Shown one piece after another: positions 1 through 5,290 of a stretch of DNA of 5,290 bases. The notes below the pieces were generated by a model. That model saw nothing but the letters and a program-made list of their open reading frames with translations. It made no database searches and was not told the DNA's origin. Source of the stretch: an uncultured Clostridia bacterium (GTDB lineage: Bacteria > Bacillota > Clostridia > Oscillospirales > Butyricicoccaceae); assembly GCA_910589115.1 (NCBI GenBank), contig CAJUSB010000041.1, positions 1-5,290 of the forward strand, read 5' to 3'. A program made the position numbers and the translations under genes. Position 1 is the stretch's first letter. The number at the start of each line of letters is the position of its first letter.

Positions 1-280
1 ATAGGTCCATTCCTCCGTATGGCTAGATATGATTATTATGGCAGGATATGGATAAGTTTGTCGAGGATAAACTATGGGAGATCGTTTATTTTAATGTTAA
101 TATACTATATTAAACGGAGTTTATTTGTTGTCTTTAACACAGAAAATAGTATGGGGCTAGCTCAAGTGTGTATTGATTTTATTATTTGATTGCTGCTCAT
201 TAAAAAGTCCTTATTATCATCGTTTTGTGCCGAACGGGAAAACAAAAAAGAAGCATCGTAAACTTTAACGCAAATAGAAA
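1..280. other. AT-rich stretch without a convincing gene
   Basis: No open reading frame with a ribosome site and recognisable protein content is visible on either strand. The DNA is clearly richer in A and T than the genes to the right. The nearest thing to a gene is a weak frame on the + strand from a TTG at 125 to a TAA at 266-268. It is broken by a TAG at 158-160 and preceded by an AAACGGAG sequence at 112-119. It encodes nothing I recognise. I read the stretch as intergenic or decayed DNA. Confidence 0.6.
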
Positions 281-301
281 AGCCGCCTCTTTCGGGCGGC
301 T
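281..301 (-). terminator. GC-rich hairpin, probable leftward rho-independent terminator
   Basis: A perfect 7-bp stem (AGCCGCC at 281-287 pairing with GGCGGCT at 295-301) encloses a 7-base loop. Read on the minus strand, the stem is followed directly by a T-rich run (complement of 271-280), as in an intrinsic terminator. Read on the plus strand, it is followed by GAATAAAAAG, which lacks a T run. The orientation is odd because no minus-strand gene lies between 302 and 450 to be terminated. It may insulate against leftward transcripts or be left over from a lost gene. Confidence 0.6.
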
Positions 302-383
302 GAATAAAAAGTGTATGTTTAATTTGTGGCTTCAAAAATAACTGTATTGATGCGATATTTTATTACGCAAGAGCGAAAGAAGC

Positions 384-414
384 TTGACATGGAGTCCACT
401 CCATATGCTATCAT
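384..414 (+). promoter_or_regulatory. MerR-type promoter with 19-bp spacer
   Basis: A consensus -35 box TTGACA (384-389) and a -10 box TATCAT (409-414) are separated by 19 bp, two more than the optimum for the housekeeping sigma factor. This over-long spacer, occupied by a perfect palindrome, is the hallmark of promoters controlled by MerR-family activators, which untwist the spacer to realign the two boxes. The predicted start of transcription is near 421, giving a leader of about 30 bases before the ATG at 451. The regulator gene is not in the window. Confidence 0.85.
389..404. promoter_or_regulatory. Palindromic operator for a MerR-family regulator
   Basis: Perfect inverted repeat: ATGGAGT, two central C bases, then ACTCCAT. 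It overlaps the last base of the -35 box and lies wholly within the over-long promoter spacer, where MerR-family dimers bind. The GGAGT-NN-ACTCC core resembles operators of the NmlR/AdhR-like branch of the family in general form. Assignment to that branch is inference. Confidence 0.8.
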
Positions 415-450
415 AAAAATATCAACTTATGTAAACGGAGGATTTTTCCT

Positions 451-1185
451 ATGGCAAAACAGACAGCAGGCCGTGACAGTCTCGGAACGTTCGCACCCAA
501 ATTTGCGGAATTAAACGATGATGTACTTTTTGGTGAAGTATGGTCACGAGAGGGGCAGCTTTCTCTGAAAATGCGCTCCATCCTAACAGTATCCGCACTG
601 GTGAGTAAAGGAATGCTCGACAACTCGTTCCATTTCCACCTCGCGAATGCGAAGAAAAACGGCGTCACACAGGGCGAAATGGCTGAGATTCTGACTCATC
701 TGGCGTTTTACGCTGGGTGGCCTAACGCATGGGCGGCGTTCCGCATGGCGGTCGATGTTTACAGGGACGATGAAGGCAAGGACGGCGGCTTATTCGGTAT
801 TGGTGCGCCAAACGATGCATATGCGAAATATTTTACCGGAAATAGTTATCTGAAACCGTTGACCAATCCGCAGGAAACGGTCTTTATGGCAAACGTGACC
901 TTTGAACCAGGATGTCGTAATAATTGGCACATCCACAAGGCAAAATCAGGTGGAGGGCAAATCCTTCTCTGTACAGGCGGCCGTGGCTGGTATCAGGAAT
1001 GGGGCAAAAACGCGCAGAAACTGTTTCCGGGCACTGTTGTAGCCATACCAACCAATGTGAAGCATTGGCATGGTGCAGCAAAAGACAGTTGGTTCTCTCA
1101 TGTTGCGATTGAGTGCCCCGGCGATGGAACCTCAAGCGAATGGTGCGAGCCGGTCAGCGCCGAGCAATATAACGTACTCGCATAG
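451..1185 (+). CDS. Carboxymuconolactone decarboxylase-like / cupin two-domain protein
   Basis: A 244-residue soluble protein with no signal peptide. Residues about 10-105 form a CMD/AhpD-like helical domain: the RSILTVSAL segment near 42-50, the EMAEIL segment at 76-81 and the FYAGWPNAW segment at 86-94 are typical. The CxxC pair of true AhpD peroxidases is absent, so it should not act as a classical alkylhydroperoxidase. Residues about 140-222 form a cupin. Probable metal ligands are H160 and H162 (WHIH), Q170 in the place usually held by Glu, and H205 after P200. The start is set by the ribosome site ACGGAGGA at 435-442, 8 bases before the ATG. The C-terminal EPVSAEQY is the usual end of such fusions, so the protein looks complete. 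The exact substrate is unknown. The MerR-type promoter upstream suggests induction by electrophiles, aldehydes or another redox signal, which is inference. The gene is monocistronic here and convergent with rfbB. Confidence 0.9.
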   Translation: MAKQTAGRDSLGTFAPKFAELNDDVLFGEVWSREGQLSLKMRSILTVSALVSKGMLDNSFHFHLANAKKNGVTQGEMAEILTHLAFYAGWPNAWAAFRMAVDVYRDDEGKDGGLFGIGAPNDAYAKYFTGNSYLKPLTNPQETVFMANVTFEPGCRNNWHIHKAKSGGGQILLCTGGRGWYQEWGKNAQKLFPGTVVAIPTNVKHWHGAAKDSWFSHVAIECPGDGTSSEWCEPVSAEQYNVLA

Positions 1186-1321
1186 GGTTAAAGATTTCCA
1201 CCATTTCCTGAAAAGTCTGGAGGGAAACACCCATGTGGTAATCGGTTATCCGCTGCTGAACACATTCCCAACCGATCCAGCAGAAGCTACTCCAGGCATT
1301 GCCCGCAGATAATACGAATTC
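1186..1321. other. Unusually GC-rich 3' stretch, possible gene remnant
   Basis: About 135 bases lie between the stop codon of the cupin gene and its apparent terminator. The base composition is like coding DNA, unlike the AT-rich intergenic DNA elsewhere. A + strand frame runs open to a TAA at 1310-1312 but only as an out-of-frame extension overlapping the cupin gene, and it has no ribosome site. A minus-strand frame across the same DNA is also open and rich in Trp, Phe and Gln, but has no start. I recognise neither translation. It may be a decayed neighbour or simply a long untranslated region. Confidence 0.4.
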
Positions 1322-1358
1322 AGCCAGAGAGTTTCGTAAACCCTCTGGCTCTTAATTT
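1322..1358 (+). terminator. Rho-independent terminator after the cupin gene
   Basis: A perfect 8-bp outer stem (AGCCAGAG at 1322-1329 with CTCTGGCT at 1343-1350) is extended, after one A/C mismatch, by GTTT/AAAC (1331-1334 with 1338-1341) closing on a 3-base loop. On the plus strand it is followed by CTTAATTT and then a second T-rich patch near 1365-1376. On the minus strand the downstream bases are not T-rich, so it chiefly serves the rightward cupin transcript. It lies between two convergent genes and may weakly block leftward read-through from rfbB. Confidence 0.65.
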
Positions 1359-1391
1359 CACGAGTTTTTAATTTTGCAAAACGTAAGAAAT

Positions 1392-2465
1392 TTAGTCCGT
1401 ATTTGCCTCCAAACTGCTTCCATACATTTGGTTATAATATGATTGATATGCACCTGAAGTAATACGATTTACCCATTCTATATTATGCAGATACCATTCA
1501 ATGGTTTCGTGAATCCCCTTTTCAAATGTGTAAGTTGGTTTCCATCCTAATTGTGATGTAATCTTTGTATTATCAATCGCATATCGGCGGTCATGTCCGG
1601 GACGGTCCTTTACATACGCAATCAGGCTCTCTGGTTTGTTTAATTCTTTAAGGATCAACCTTACAATTTCAAGATTTGCTTTCTCATTGTTACCGCCAAT
1701 ATTATAAATTTCTCCTGGAATCCCTTTACTTAAAACAGCATAAATTGCTGAACAATGATCCTTTACATGCAGCCAATCGCGTATTTGCATTCCATCCCCA
1801 TAAACCGGAAGCGGTTTATCTTGCTGCGCATTGTGTATCATCAAAGGTATCAATTTCTCTGGAAATTGATATGGGCCGTAATTGTTAGAACAACGTGTGA
1901 TATTCACCGGCAAACCATATGTTTGATCATATGCCCGCACCAATAAGTCTGCGGAAGCCTTTGAGGCGGAATATGGGCTGTTCGGTGACAACGGCGTTTC
2001 TTCTATAAACATCCCTGTTTTACCGAGCGCACCATATACCTCATCTGTGGATACTTGTAAATAACGCACACCACGGCGATATTCCCACGAATATTTGTTA
2101 TCTGGCTCCAGTTTCCAATGCGCTTTTGCTGCGTCCAGAAGCGCTTGTGTGCCCATTACATTCGTGGTCAGAAAGACCTCCGGGGCCGTAATACTGCGGT
2201 CAACATGAGACTCTGCCGCAAAATGCACGATCGTATCAAAATCATATTCCTCAAACAGCCGGTTTACTAAATCCCTATCTCGGATATCCCCTTTCACAAA
2301 ATGATGTCGTGGATCATCTTCTACCGCCTTCAAATTTTCCAGATTCCCGGCATAAGTCAGTAAATCAAGATTCACCAGAAGGATGTTCTCCTTCTCATTC
2401 AATATATATTGGATGAAATTAGATCCAATAAACCCCGCCCCACCTGTTACAAGTATTTTCTTCAT
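1392..2465 (-). CDS. rfbB: dTDP-glucose 4,6-dehydratase (RmlB/RfbB)
   Basis: Cytoplasmic enzyme converting dTDP-glucose to dTDP-4-keto-6-deoxyglucose, the second step of dTDP-rhamnose synthesis and of other 6-deoxysugar pathways. The 357 residues match the full family length. An extended short-chain dehydrogenase fold is clear: the NAD-binding GGAGFIG (G8, G11, G14), the catalytic Thr-Asp-Glu triad at 140-142 in STDEVYG, and the Tyr165-x-x-x-Lys169 pair in SPYSASK. Sugar-nucleotide-binding segments follow, with NNYGPYQFPEKLIPL at 194-208 and DRPGHDRRYAID at 287-298. I start at the ATG at 2465 because GGAG lies 8 bases upstream and the protein begins MKKILVTGG as in homologues. An in-frame ATG at 2495 would add ten residues but has no ribosome site. 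It is the last gene of the leftward group, 39 bases after the SGNH gene. The rfbA, rfbC and rfbD partners are not in the window. Confidence 0.97.
   Translation of the reverse strand: MKKILVTGGAGFIGSNFIQYILNEKENILLVNLDLLTYAGNLENLKAVEDDPRHHFVKGDIRDRDLVNRLFEEYDFDTIVHFAAESHVDRSITAPEVFLTTNVMGTQALLDAAKAHWKLEPDNKYSWEYRRGVRYLQVSTDEVYGALGKTGMFIEETPLSPNSPYSASKASADLLVRAYDQTYGLPVNITRCSNNYGPYQFPEKLIPLMIHNAQQDKPLPVYGDGMQIRDWLHVKDHCSAIYAVLSKGIPGEIYNIGGNNEKANLEIVRLILKELNKPESLIAYVKDRPGHDRRYAIDNTKITSQLGWKPTYTFEKGIHETIEWYLHNIEWVNRITSGAYQSYYNQMYGSSLEANTD
1800..1871. repeat. Two perfect stem-loops inside rfbB
   Basis: ATAAACCG (1800-1807) and CGGTTTAT (1812-1819) form an 8-bp stem with a 4-base loop. Twenty-eight bases further on, TATCAATTTC (1848-1857) and GAAATTGATA (1862-1871) form a 10-bp stem with a 4-base loop. 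Both lie in codons for conserved parts of the enzyme (DKPLPVYGDG and YQFPEKLI), so protein constraint may account for them. Any effect on the mRNA is untested. Confidence 0.4.
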
Positions 2466-2468
2466 ATT

Positions 2469-2477
2469 CTCTTCTCC
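2469..2477 (-). promoter_or_regulatory. Ribosome binding site of rfbB
   Basis: The minus strand reads GGAGAAGAG here, with GGAG 8 bases before the ATG at 2465. It decides the start in favour of MKKILVTGG over the upstream in-frame ATG at 2495, which lacks any such site. Confidence 0.8.
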
Positions 2478-2504
2478 ATTTTTTTGCTTAAGCATTTATC
2501 GCGA

Positions 2505-3956
2505 TTATCTGACCAATGTCATGCTGTCAAACTGTACATTGATACTGTCTGCCACCGTCCGGGTCATCGGGTCATAAACCACAAGGTTCAGTCCTTGTTT
2601 CCCTTTCGCATATTCTGTCCGTCCAACATGAATGGCAATTGGATTCTGCGACCCGTTAATTCCGTCTCCAAAAGAAAACTGCACATCCTCCAGCATAATA
2701 TCCCGATTGATTCGCTCACTGGCCGATGCTTCACTCACAACGGTTCCCTGGCGAATGAGGGCGCAATAGTAATTTTCATCCTCAGACAGCTGGGCTCCTG
2801 CTCCATATGTTTCCAGCAATTCGGACAGCTTCGTCTCTGTCAGCGGAGTCCCGCTATACGCATACAGAGCAAGGACATAATCCTGTCCCTCAAGCTGTGC
2901 AAAATAGTCCTTCATACTGACTGCCCTTTTCAGCAGTGCATTGCACAGAACCCTGGAATACCTCTGGTATGCCGTATCCCATAGGGAAGCCGTTTCAGGG
3001 AAATTTCGATAGTCCTCCAAATGATAATTTCCCCGAAGATACCTTCCCACAAAAGCAGTTATCTTCTGTACGCCGCCATAATTCATATGACTGCTTTCCG
3101 CCATATCCTGTGAAAAATCAAAACCGGTATTTTCCAGCAGATAAAAGAAATTCAAAAACGGAACCTTCTCCCTTTCCGCAAGCTGCCCTACAAAGTTGAG
3201 CTGGCTTTGAAGGTCTTCGCCCGTGAAGCAGGGAGATGCCATCAGGATCAGCTGAATCCCGTTTTCCCGGCACAAATCGATGATTTTATGCAGATACTGC
3301 ACAGGCAGCTCAGGAGGCTCTTTGATTGTTTCCCGTGGGATAACGATCGGTGTTTCCCGTTCGCTCCATGTGCCATAAAGAGACATATCCGCACCCATGT
3401 TATCATTTTCAACCGGCAAAAAATCCTCTGCTTTCAGTGCCTTCCAACGGTTGTGGAAGGAATAAAAATTCAGGTAATATTCTGTTTTATCACTGTCCTC
3501 AGAAATCAAAGTCTGGATCGCCTCGCTGACACCGCCGGACATCGGTACATTGTCCACCAGCCAATGTAAACGTTCTTCACCATTTGATGTCATCATTTCT
3601 GGCTGGAAAATATGATAAACCTCCAGAACCACCACTTGAGGACGCTGTATTTTCAGCAATTCACGCAGCTCAAAATAAGAAGCCGGAATCGTCTGATCGC
3701 CAATCGCAGCATTGAAGGATGTGATCCCGTAATCCTTCCAAAGATCCATTGGAGAAATCACAGTGTTCATGTGGCTGCTTCCCAGAAAAATGACATCAAC
3801 GGAATTCCTTGGAAGGTTATAAATTGGTGCGACTGAGAATGCAAATCTCTTTGTCCGGAATATGTTAGACGCGCACTGGAATAGTAAAAGAAAAATCAAA
3901 AGGAAGCTCACCGCCTTCCCTACACCCCGAAGCAAGCTCTTCTTCGTTTTATACAT
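2505..3956 (-). CDS. SGNH-hydrolase-like acyltransferase partner of the MBOAT, with C-terminal ILEI-like domain
   Basis: A 483-residue, single-pass, probably outward-facing protein. After a basic start (KTKKSLLRGVGK), one hydrophobic helix (about 16-30) anchors it in the membrane. The SGNH-like domain begins with DVIFLGSSH at 54-62, where S61 is the likely nucleophile (compare GSS in DltD). It continues through IDLCRENGIQLILMASP (about 226-242) and ends with ESSHMNYGG at 287-295, where H290 is the likely catalytic His. Glu287 sits where relatives usually have the Asp of a D-x-x-H motif. Residues about 425-480 resemble the ILEI/FAM3 lectin-like domain (GLNLVVYDPMT, then SINVQFDS). By analogy with DltD, AlgJ/AlgX and PatB, it takes an acyl group from the MBOAT and places it on a surface glycan. 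The exact acyl group and glycan are unknown. I chose the ATG at 3956 because a good ribosome site precedes it. A longer frame to 4025 starts with TTG, lacks a ribosome site and would overlap the MBOAT by 56 bases. The MBOAT stop is only 13 bases upstream. Confidence 0.85.
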   Translation of the reverse strand: MYKTKKSLLRGVGKAVSFLLIFLLLFQCASNIFRTKRFAFSVAPIYNLPRNSVDVIFLGSSHMNTVISPMDLWKDYGITSFNAAIGDQTIPASYFELRELLKIQRPQVVVLEVYHIFQPEMMTSNGEERLHWLVDNVPMSGGVSEAIQTLISEDSDKTEYYLNFYSFHNRWKALKAEDFLPVENDNMGADMSLYGTWSERETPIVIPRETIKEPPELPVQYLHKIIDLCRENGIQLILMASPCFTGEDLQSQLNFVGQLAEREKVPFLNFFYLLENTGFDFSQDMAESSHMNYGGVQKITAFVGRYLRGNYHLEDYRNFPETASLWDTAYQRYSRVLCNALLKRAVSMKDYFAQLEGQDYVLALYAYSGTPLTETKLSELLETYGAGAQLSEDENYYCALIRQGTVVSEASASERINRDIMLEDVQFSFGDGINGSQNPIAIHVGRTEYAKGKQGLNLVVYDPMTRTVADSINVQFDSMTLVR

Positions 3957-3963
3957 ATCCGCA

Positions 3964-3970
3964 CCTCTCT
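3964..3970 (-). promoter_or_regulatory. Ribosome binding site overlapping the MBOAT stop codon
   Basis: The minus strand reads AGAGAGG, 7 bases before the ATG at 3956. Its first base is the last base of the TGA stop (3970-3972) of the MBOAT gene. Ribosomes ending the MBOAT would sit directly over this site, which favours translational coupling and equal amounts of the two partner proteins. It also decides the start of the SGNH gene. Confidence 0.8.
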
Positions 3971-5290
3971 CAAAACTGGAAATAAATGAATACACTCTCG
4001 TTGGTATCCGGTCCATAAACCCCAAAGATCAGAACGAAAAAGATTGCAAAGAAATAAAACGTCCAGCGGAACCAGAGCCCCTGACGAGCAAGCGCCGGTC
4101 CGACGTGAAAACCCCGATATCTGCAAATACTGAAAAACAGTATAATTGCAAATGAAACCGCAAGAACGGTAAAATCCTTCTGCTCCAGGCCGAGGGTGTA
4201 AAGCGTCCCGTCAAAAAAGATCCAGGGATTGAATCGCAGAAACATACGGCGCAGCATCCGCAGCCCGGTAATCAGCCCGTCCGACCGGAAAAAGAGCCAC
4301 GCAAAATCAACCAGAACAAACGTGAAAACGCCGCTCAACAGTTTGTGGCTGAAACATTTGCGGTTTACGCCAAACCGTCTGAAAACGCTGTCACGCAGCG
4401 GCTTTGTCCAGTCCTCCACAACCTGGAAAAAACCATTCAGGCCACCCCATGCAACGTAATGCCAGCTTGCCCCATGCCAAAGCCCGCTAATCAAAAAAAC
4501 AATCATCAAATTCAGATATTTCCGCAGCTTTCCCTTCCGATTGCCGCCAAGCGGAATATACAGATAATCCCGGAACCAGGTCGACAGGGAAATATGCCAT
4601 CTCCTCCAGAATTCTGACACGGATAACGAAAAGTATGGCGTATTGAAATTTTCCATCAGCCGGAACCCCAACACCCGCGAAGCACCAACCGCTATGTTGG
4701 AATAGCTCGCAAAATCGAAATAAATTTGAAATGCGAAAAACACAGTTGCCAGCGCAATTTCAAACCCTTCGTATGCCTGATAATGATTATATATCTGATT
4801 AACGAGAATCGCCAGGCGGTCTGCAATAACTACCTTTTGAAAGTATCCGAACAACATGAGCAGCAAACCGCTTTTTACGCGGACCCACAGGAAGGTATGC
4901 CGCTCGCTGATTTGAGAAAGCAGGTTTTTTGAGCGTTCAATAGGACCGGCCACCAGCTGTGGGAAAAACGAGACGAATAAAGCGTATTTTAAGAAATTCT
5001 TCTCCGCCGGGATTTCTCCCCGGTAAACGTCCATAGTGTAGCTCAACGCCTGGAATGTATAGAACGAAATACCGACTGGCAGGATTACTTCAAATGCAGG
5101 CAGCCTAATCGGGACTCCCAGGAATTCCCCCAGTTTTACAAAAGTGATACAGGCAAAGTTAAAGTACTTAAAAAAGAAAAGGATAGCGAGATTCAAAAAG
5201 AAACTAAGAAAAACAATTCGCCTTCTTTTCTGCTCGCCGGTAATCGGTGTGTGCGTCGATGGCGGGGGGGGGGGGGGGGGGGGTAAACCA
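3970..5290 (-). CDS. MBOAT-family O-acyltransferase, 5' end outside the window
   Basis: A polytopic membrane protein that passes acyl groups, usually acetyl, across the membrane for cell-surface glycan O-acylation (family of AlgI, DltB, PatA). About 440 residues are visible. The reading frame stays open to the window edge, so the N-terminal membrane helices are missing. A TTG at 5194-5196 could look like a start, but it has no ribosome site and falls inside a conserved helix (NLAILFFFKYFNF). Counting from that TTG, landmarks are VAGPIER at 82-88, FWRRWHISLSTWFRDYLYIP at 196-215, and GLWHGASWHYVAWG at 238-251 with H241 as the invariant catalytic His. The extreme C-terminus is FIYFQF (403-408). 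The visible N-terminal part reads from a run of eight prolines (coded by 5260-5283) into a Ser/Thr-rich, basic loop (STHTPITGEQKRRR). That loop is plausibly cytoplasmic. The gene lies upstream of its SGNH partner and rfbB, and its promoter lies to the right of the window. Confidence 0.93.
   Translation of the reverse strand, partial: GLPPPPPPPPSTHTPITGEQKRRRIVFLSFFLNLAILFFFKYFNFACITFVKLGEFLGVPIRLPAFEVILPVGISFYTFQALSYTMDVYRGEIPAEKNFLKYALFVSFFPQLVAGPIERSKNLLSQISERHTFLWVRVKSGLLLMLFGYFQKVVIADRLAILVNQIYNHYQAYEGFEIALATVFFAFQIYFDFASYSNIAVGASRVLGFRLMENFNTPYFSLSVSEFWRRWHISLSTWFRDYLYIPLGGNRKGKLRKYLNLMIVFLISGLWHGASWHYVAWGGLNGFFQVVEDWTKPLRDSVFRRFGVNRKCFSHKLLSGVFTFVLVDFAWLFFRSDGLITGLRMLRRMFLRFNPWIFFDGTLYTLGLEQKDFTVLAVSFAIILFFSICRYRGFHVGPALARQGLWFRWTFYFFAIFFVLIFGVYGPDTNESVFIYFQF
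3973..3990 (-). other. C-terminal acyl-shuttle hexapeptide FIYFQF of the MBOAT
   Basis: These codons, just before the TGA stop, encode Phe-Ile-Tyr-Phe-Gln-Phe. Published work on the Dlt pathway describes an extracytoplasmic C-terminal hexapeptide whose Tyr carries the acyl group from the MBOAT to the Ser of a separate transferase. The motif sits on the DltX microprotein in Dlt systems and is fused to the MBOAT in others. This protein fits the fused type, with the Tyr at 405 (counted from the TTG at 5196) as the predicted carrier and S61 of the SGNH protein as the predicted acceptor. Confidence 0.7.
5264..5283. repeat. Homopolymer of 20 G within the MBOAT reading frame
   Basis: Twenty consecutive G on the plus strand are 20 C on the coding strand, supplying the bulk of eight proline codons at 5260-5283. 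At this length the frame is open through the tract to the window edge. A gain or loss of one or two bases would shift the frame between the missing N-terminal part and the rest. Such tracts are classical slipped-strand phase-variation switches in surface-modification genes. The tract is 7 bases from the window end, so a sequencing or assembly artefact is also possible. Confidence 0.75.

Overview
The window looks like accessory chromosome from a Firmicute, most likely a clostridial gut-type anaerobe. The basis is strong GGAGG-type ribosome sites, moderate GC content with AT-rich intergenic DNA, and protein families and wording typical of Clostridia. The species cannot be named from the sequence.

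Left part (1-450): about 450 bases with no convincing gene. It holds an AT-rich stretch, a compact GC hairpin that works best as a leftward terminator (281-301), and a textbook MerR-family promoter (384-414). That promoter has a 19-bp spacer filled by a perfect 16-bp palindrome. It drives a rightward gene (451-1185) for a two-domain protein, a carboxymuconolactone decarboxylase/AhpD-like domain followed by a cupin. The arrangement recalls aldehyde- or electrophile-responsive MerR/NmlR-type circuits, but no merR gene is present here. The transcript probably ends at the hairpin at 1322-1350 after an unusually long, GC-richer, unexplained 3' stretch.

Right part (1392-5290): a leftward run of three genes that converges on the cupin gene. 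In transcription order they are an MBOAT-family O-acyltransferase (3970-5290, its 5' end beyond the window), an SGNH-hydrolase-like membrane-anchored partner (2505-3956), and dTDP-glucose 4,6-dehydratase rfbB/rmlB (1392-2465). The MBOAT ends in the hexapeptide FIYFQF, which matches the C-terminal 'acyl shuttle' described for MBOAT/SGNH cell-envelope acylation systems. The partner carries a GSSH nucleophile block, an ESSHMN block and a C-terminal domain resembling the ILEI/FAM3 fold. Its ribosome site overlaps the MBOAT stop codon, so the pair is probably translationally coupled. The inferred job is O-acylation (probably acetylation) of an exported cell-surface polysaccharide, with rfbB supplying the precursor of dTDP-rhamnose or another 6-deoxyhexose.

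The most striking signal is at the right edge: a run of 20 G (20 C on the coding strand) inside the reading frame of the MBOAT. If genuine it would encode most of an eight-proline run and could act as a slipped-strand phase-variation switch, turning surface polysaccharide acylation on and off. It could also be an assembly or sequencing artefact, since it lies 7 bases from the window end.
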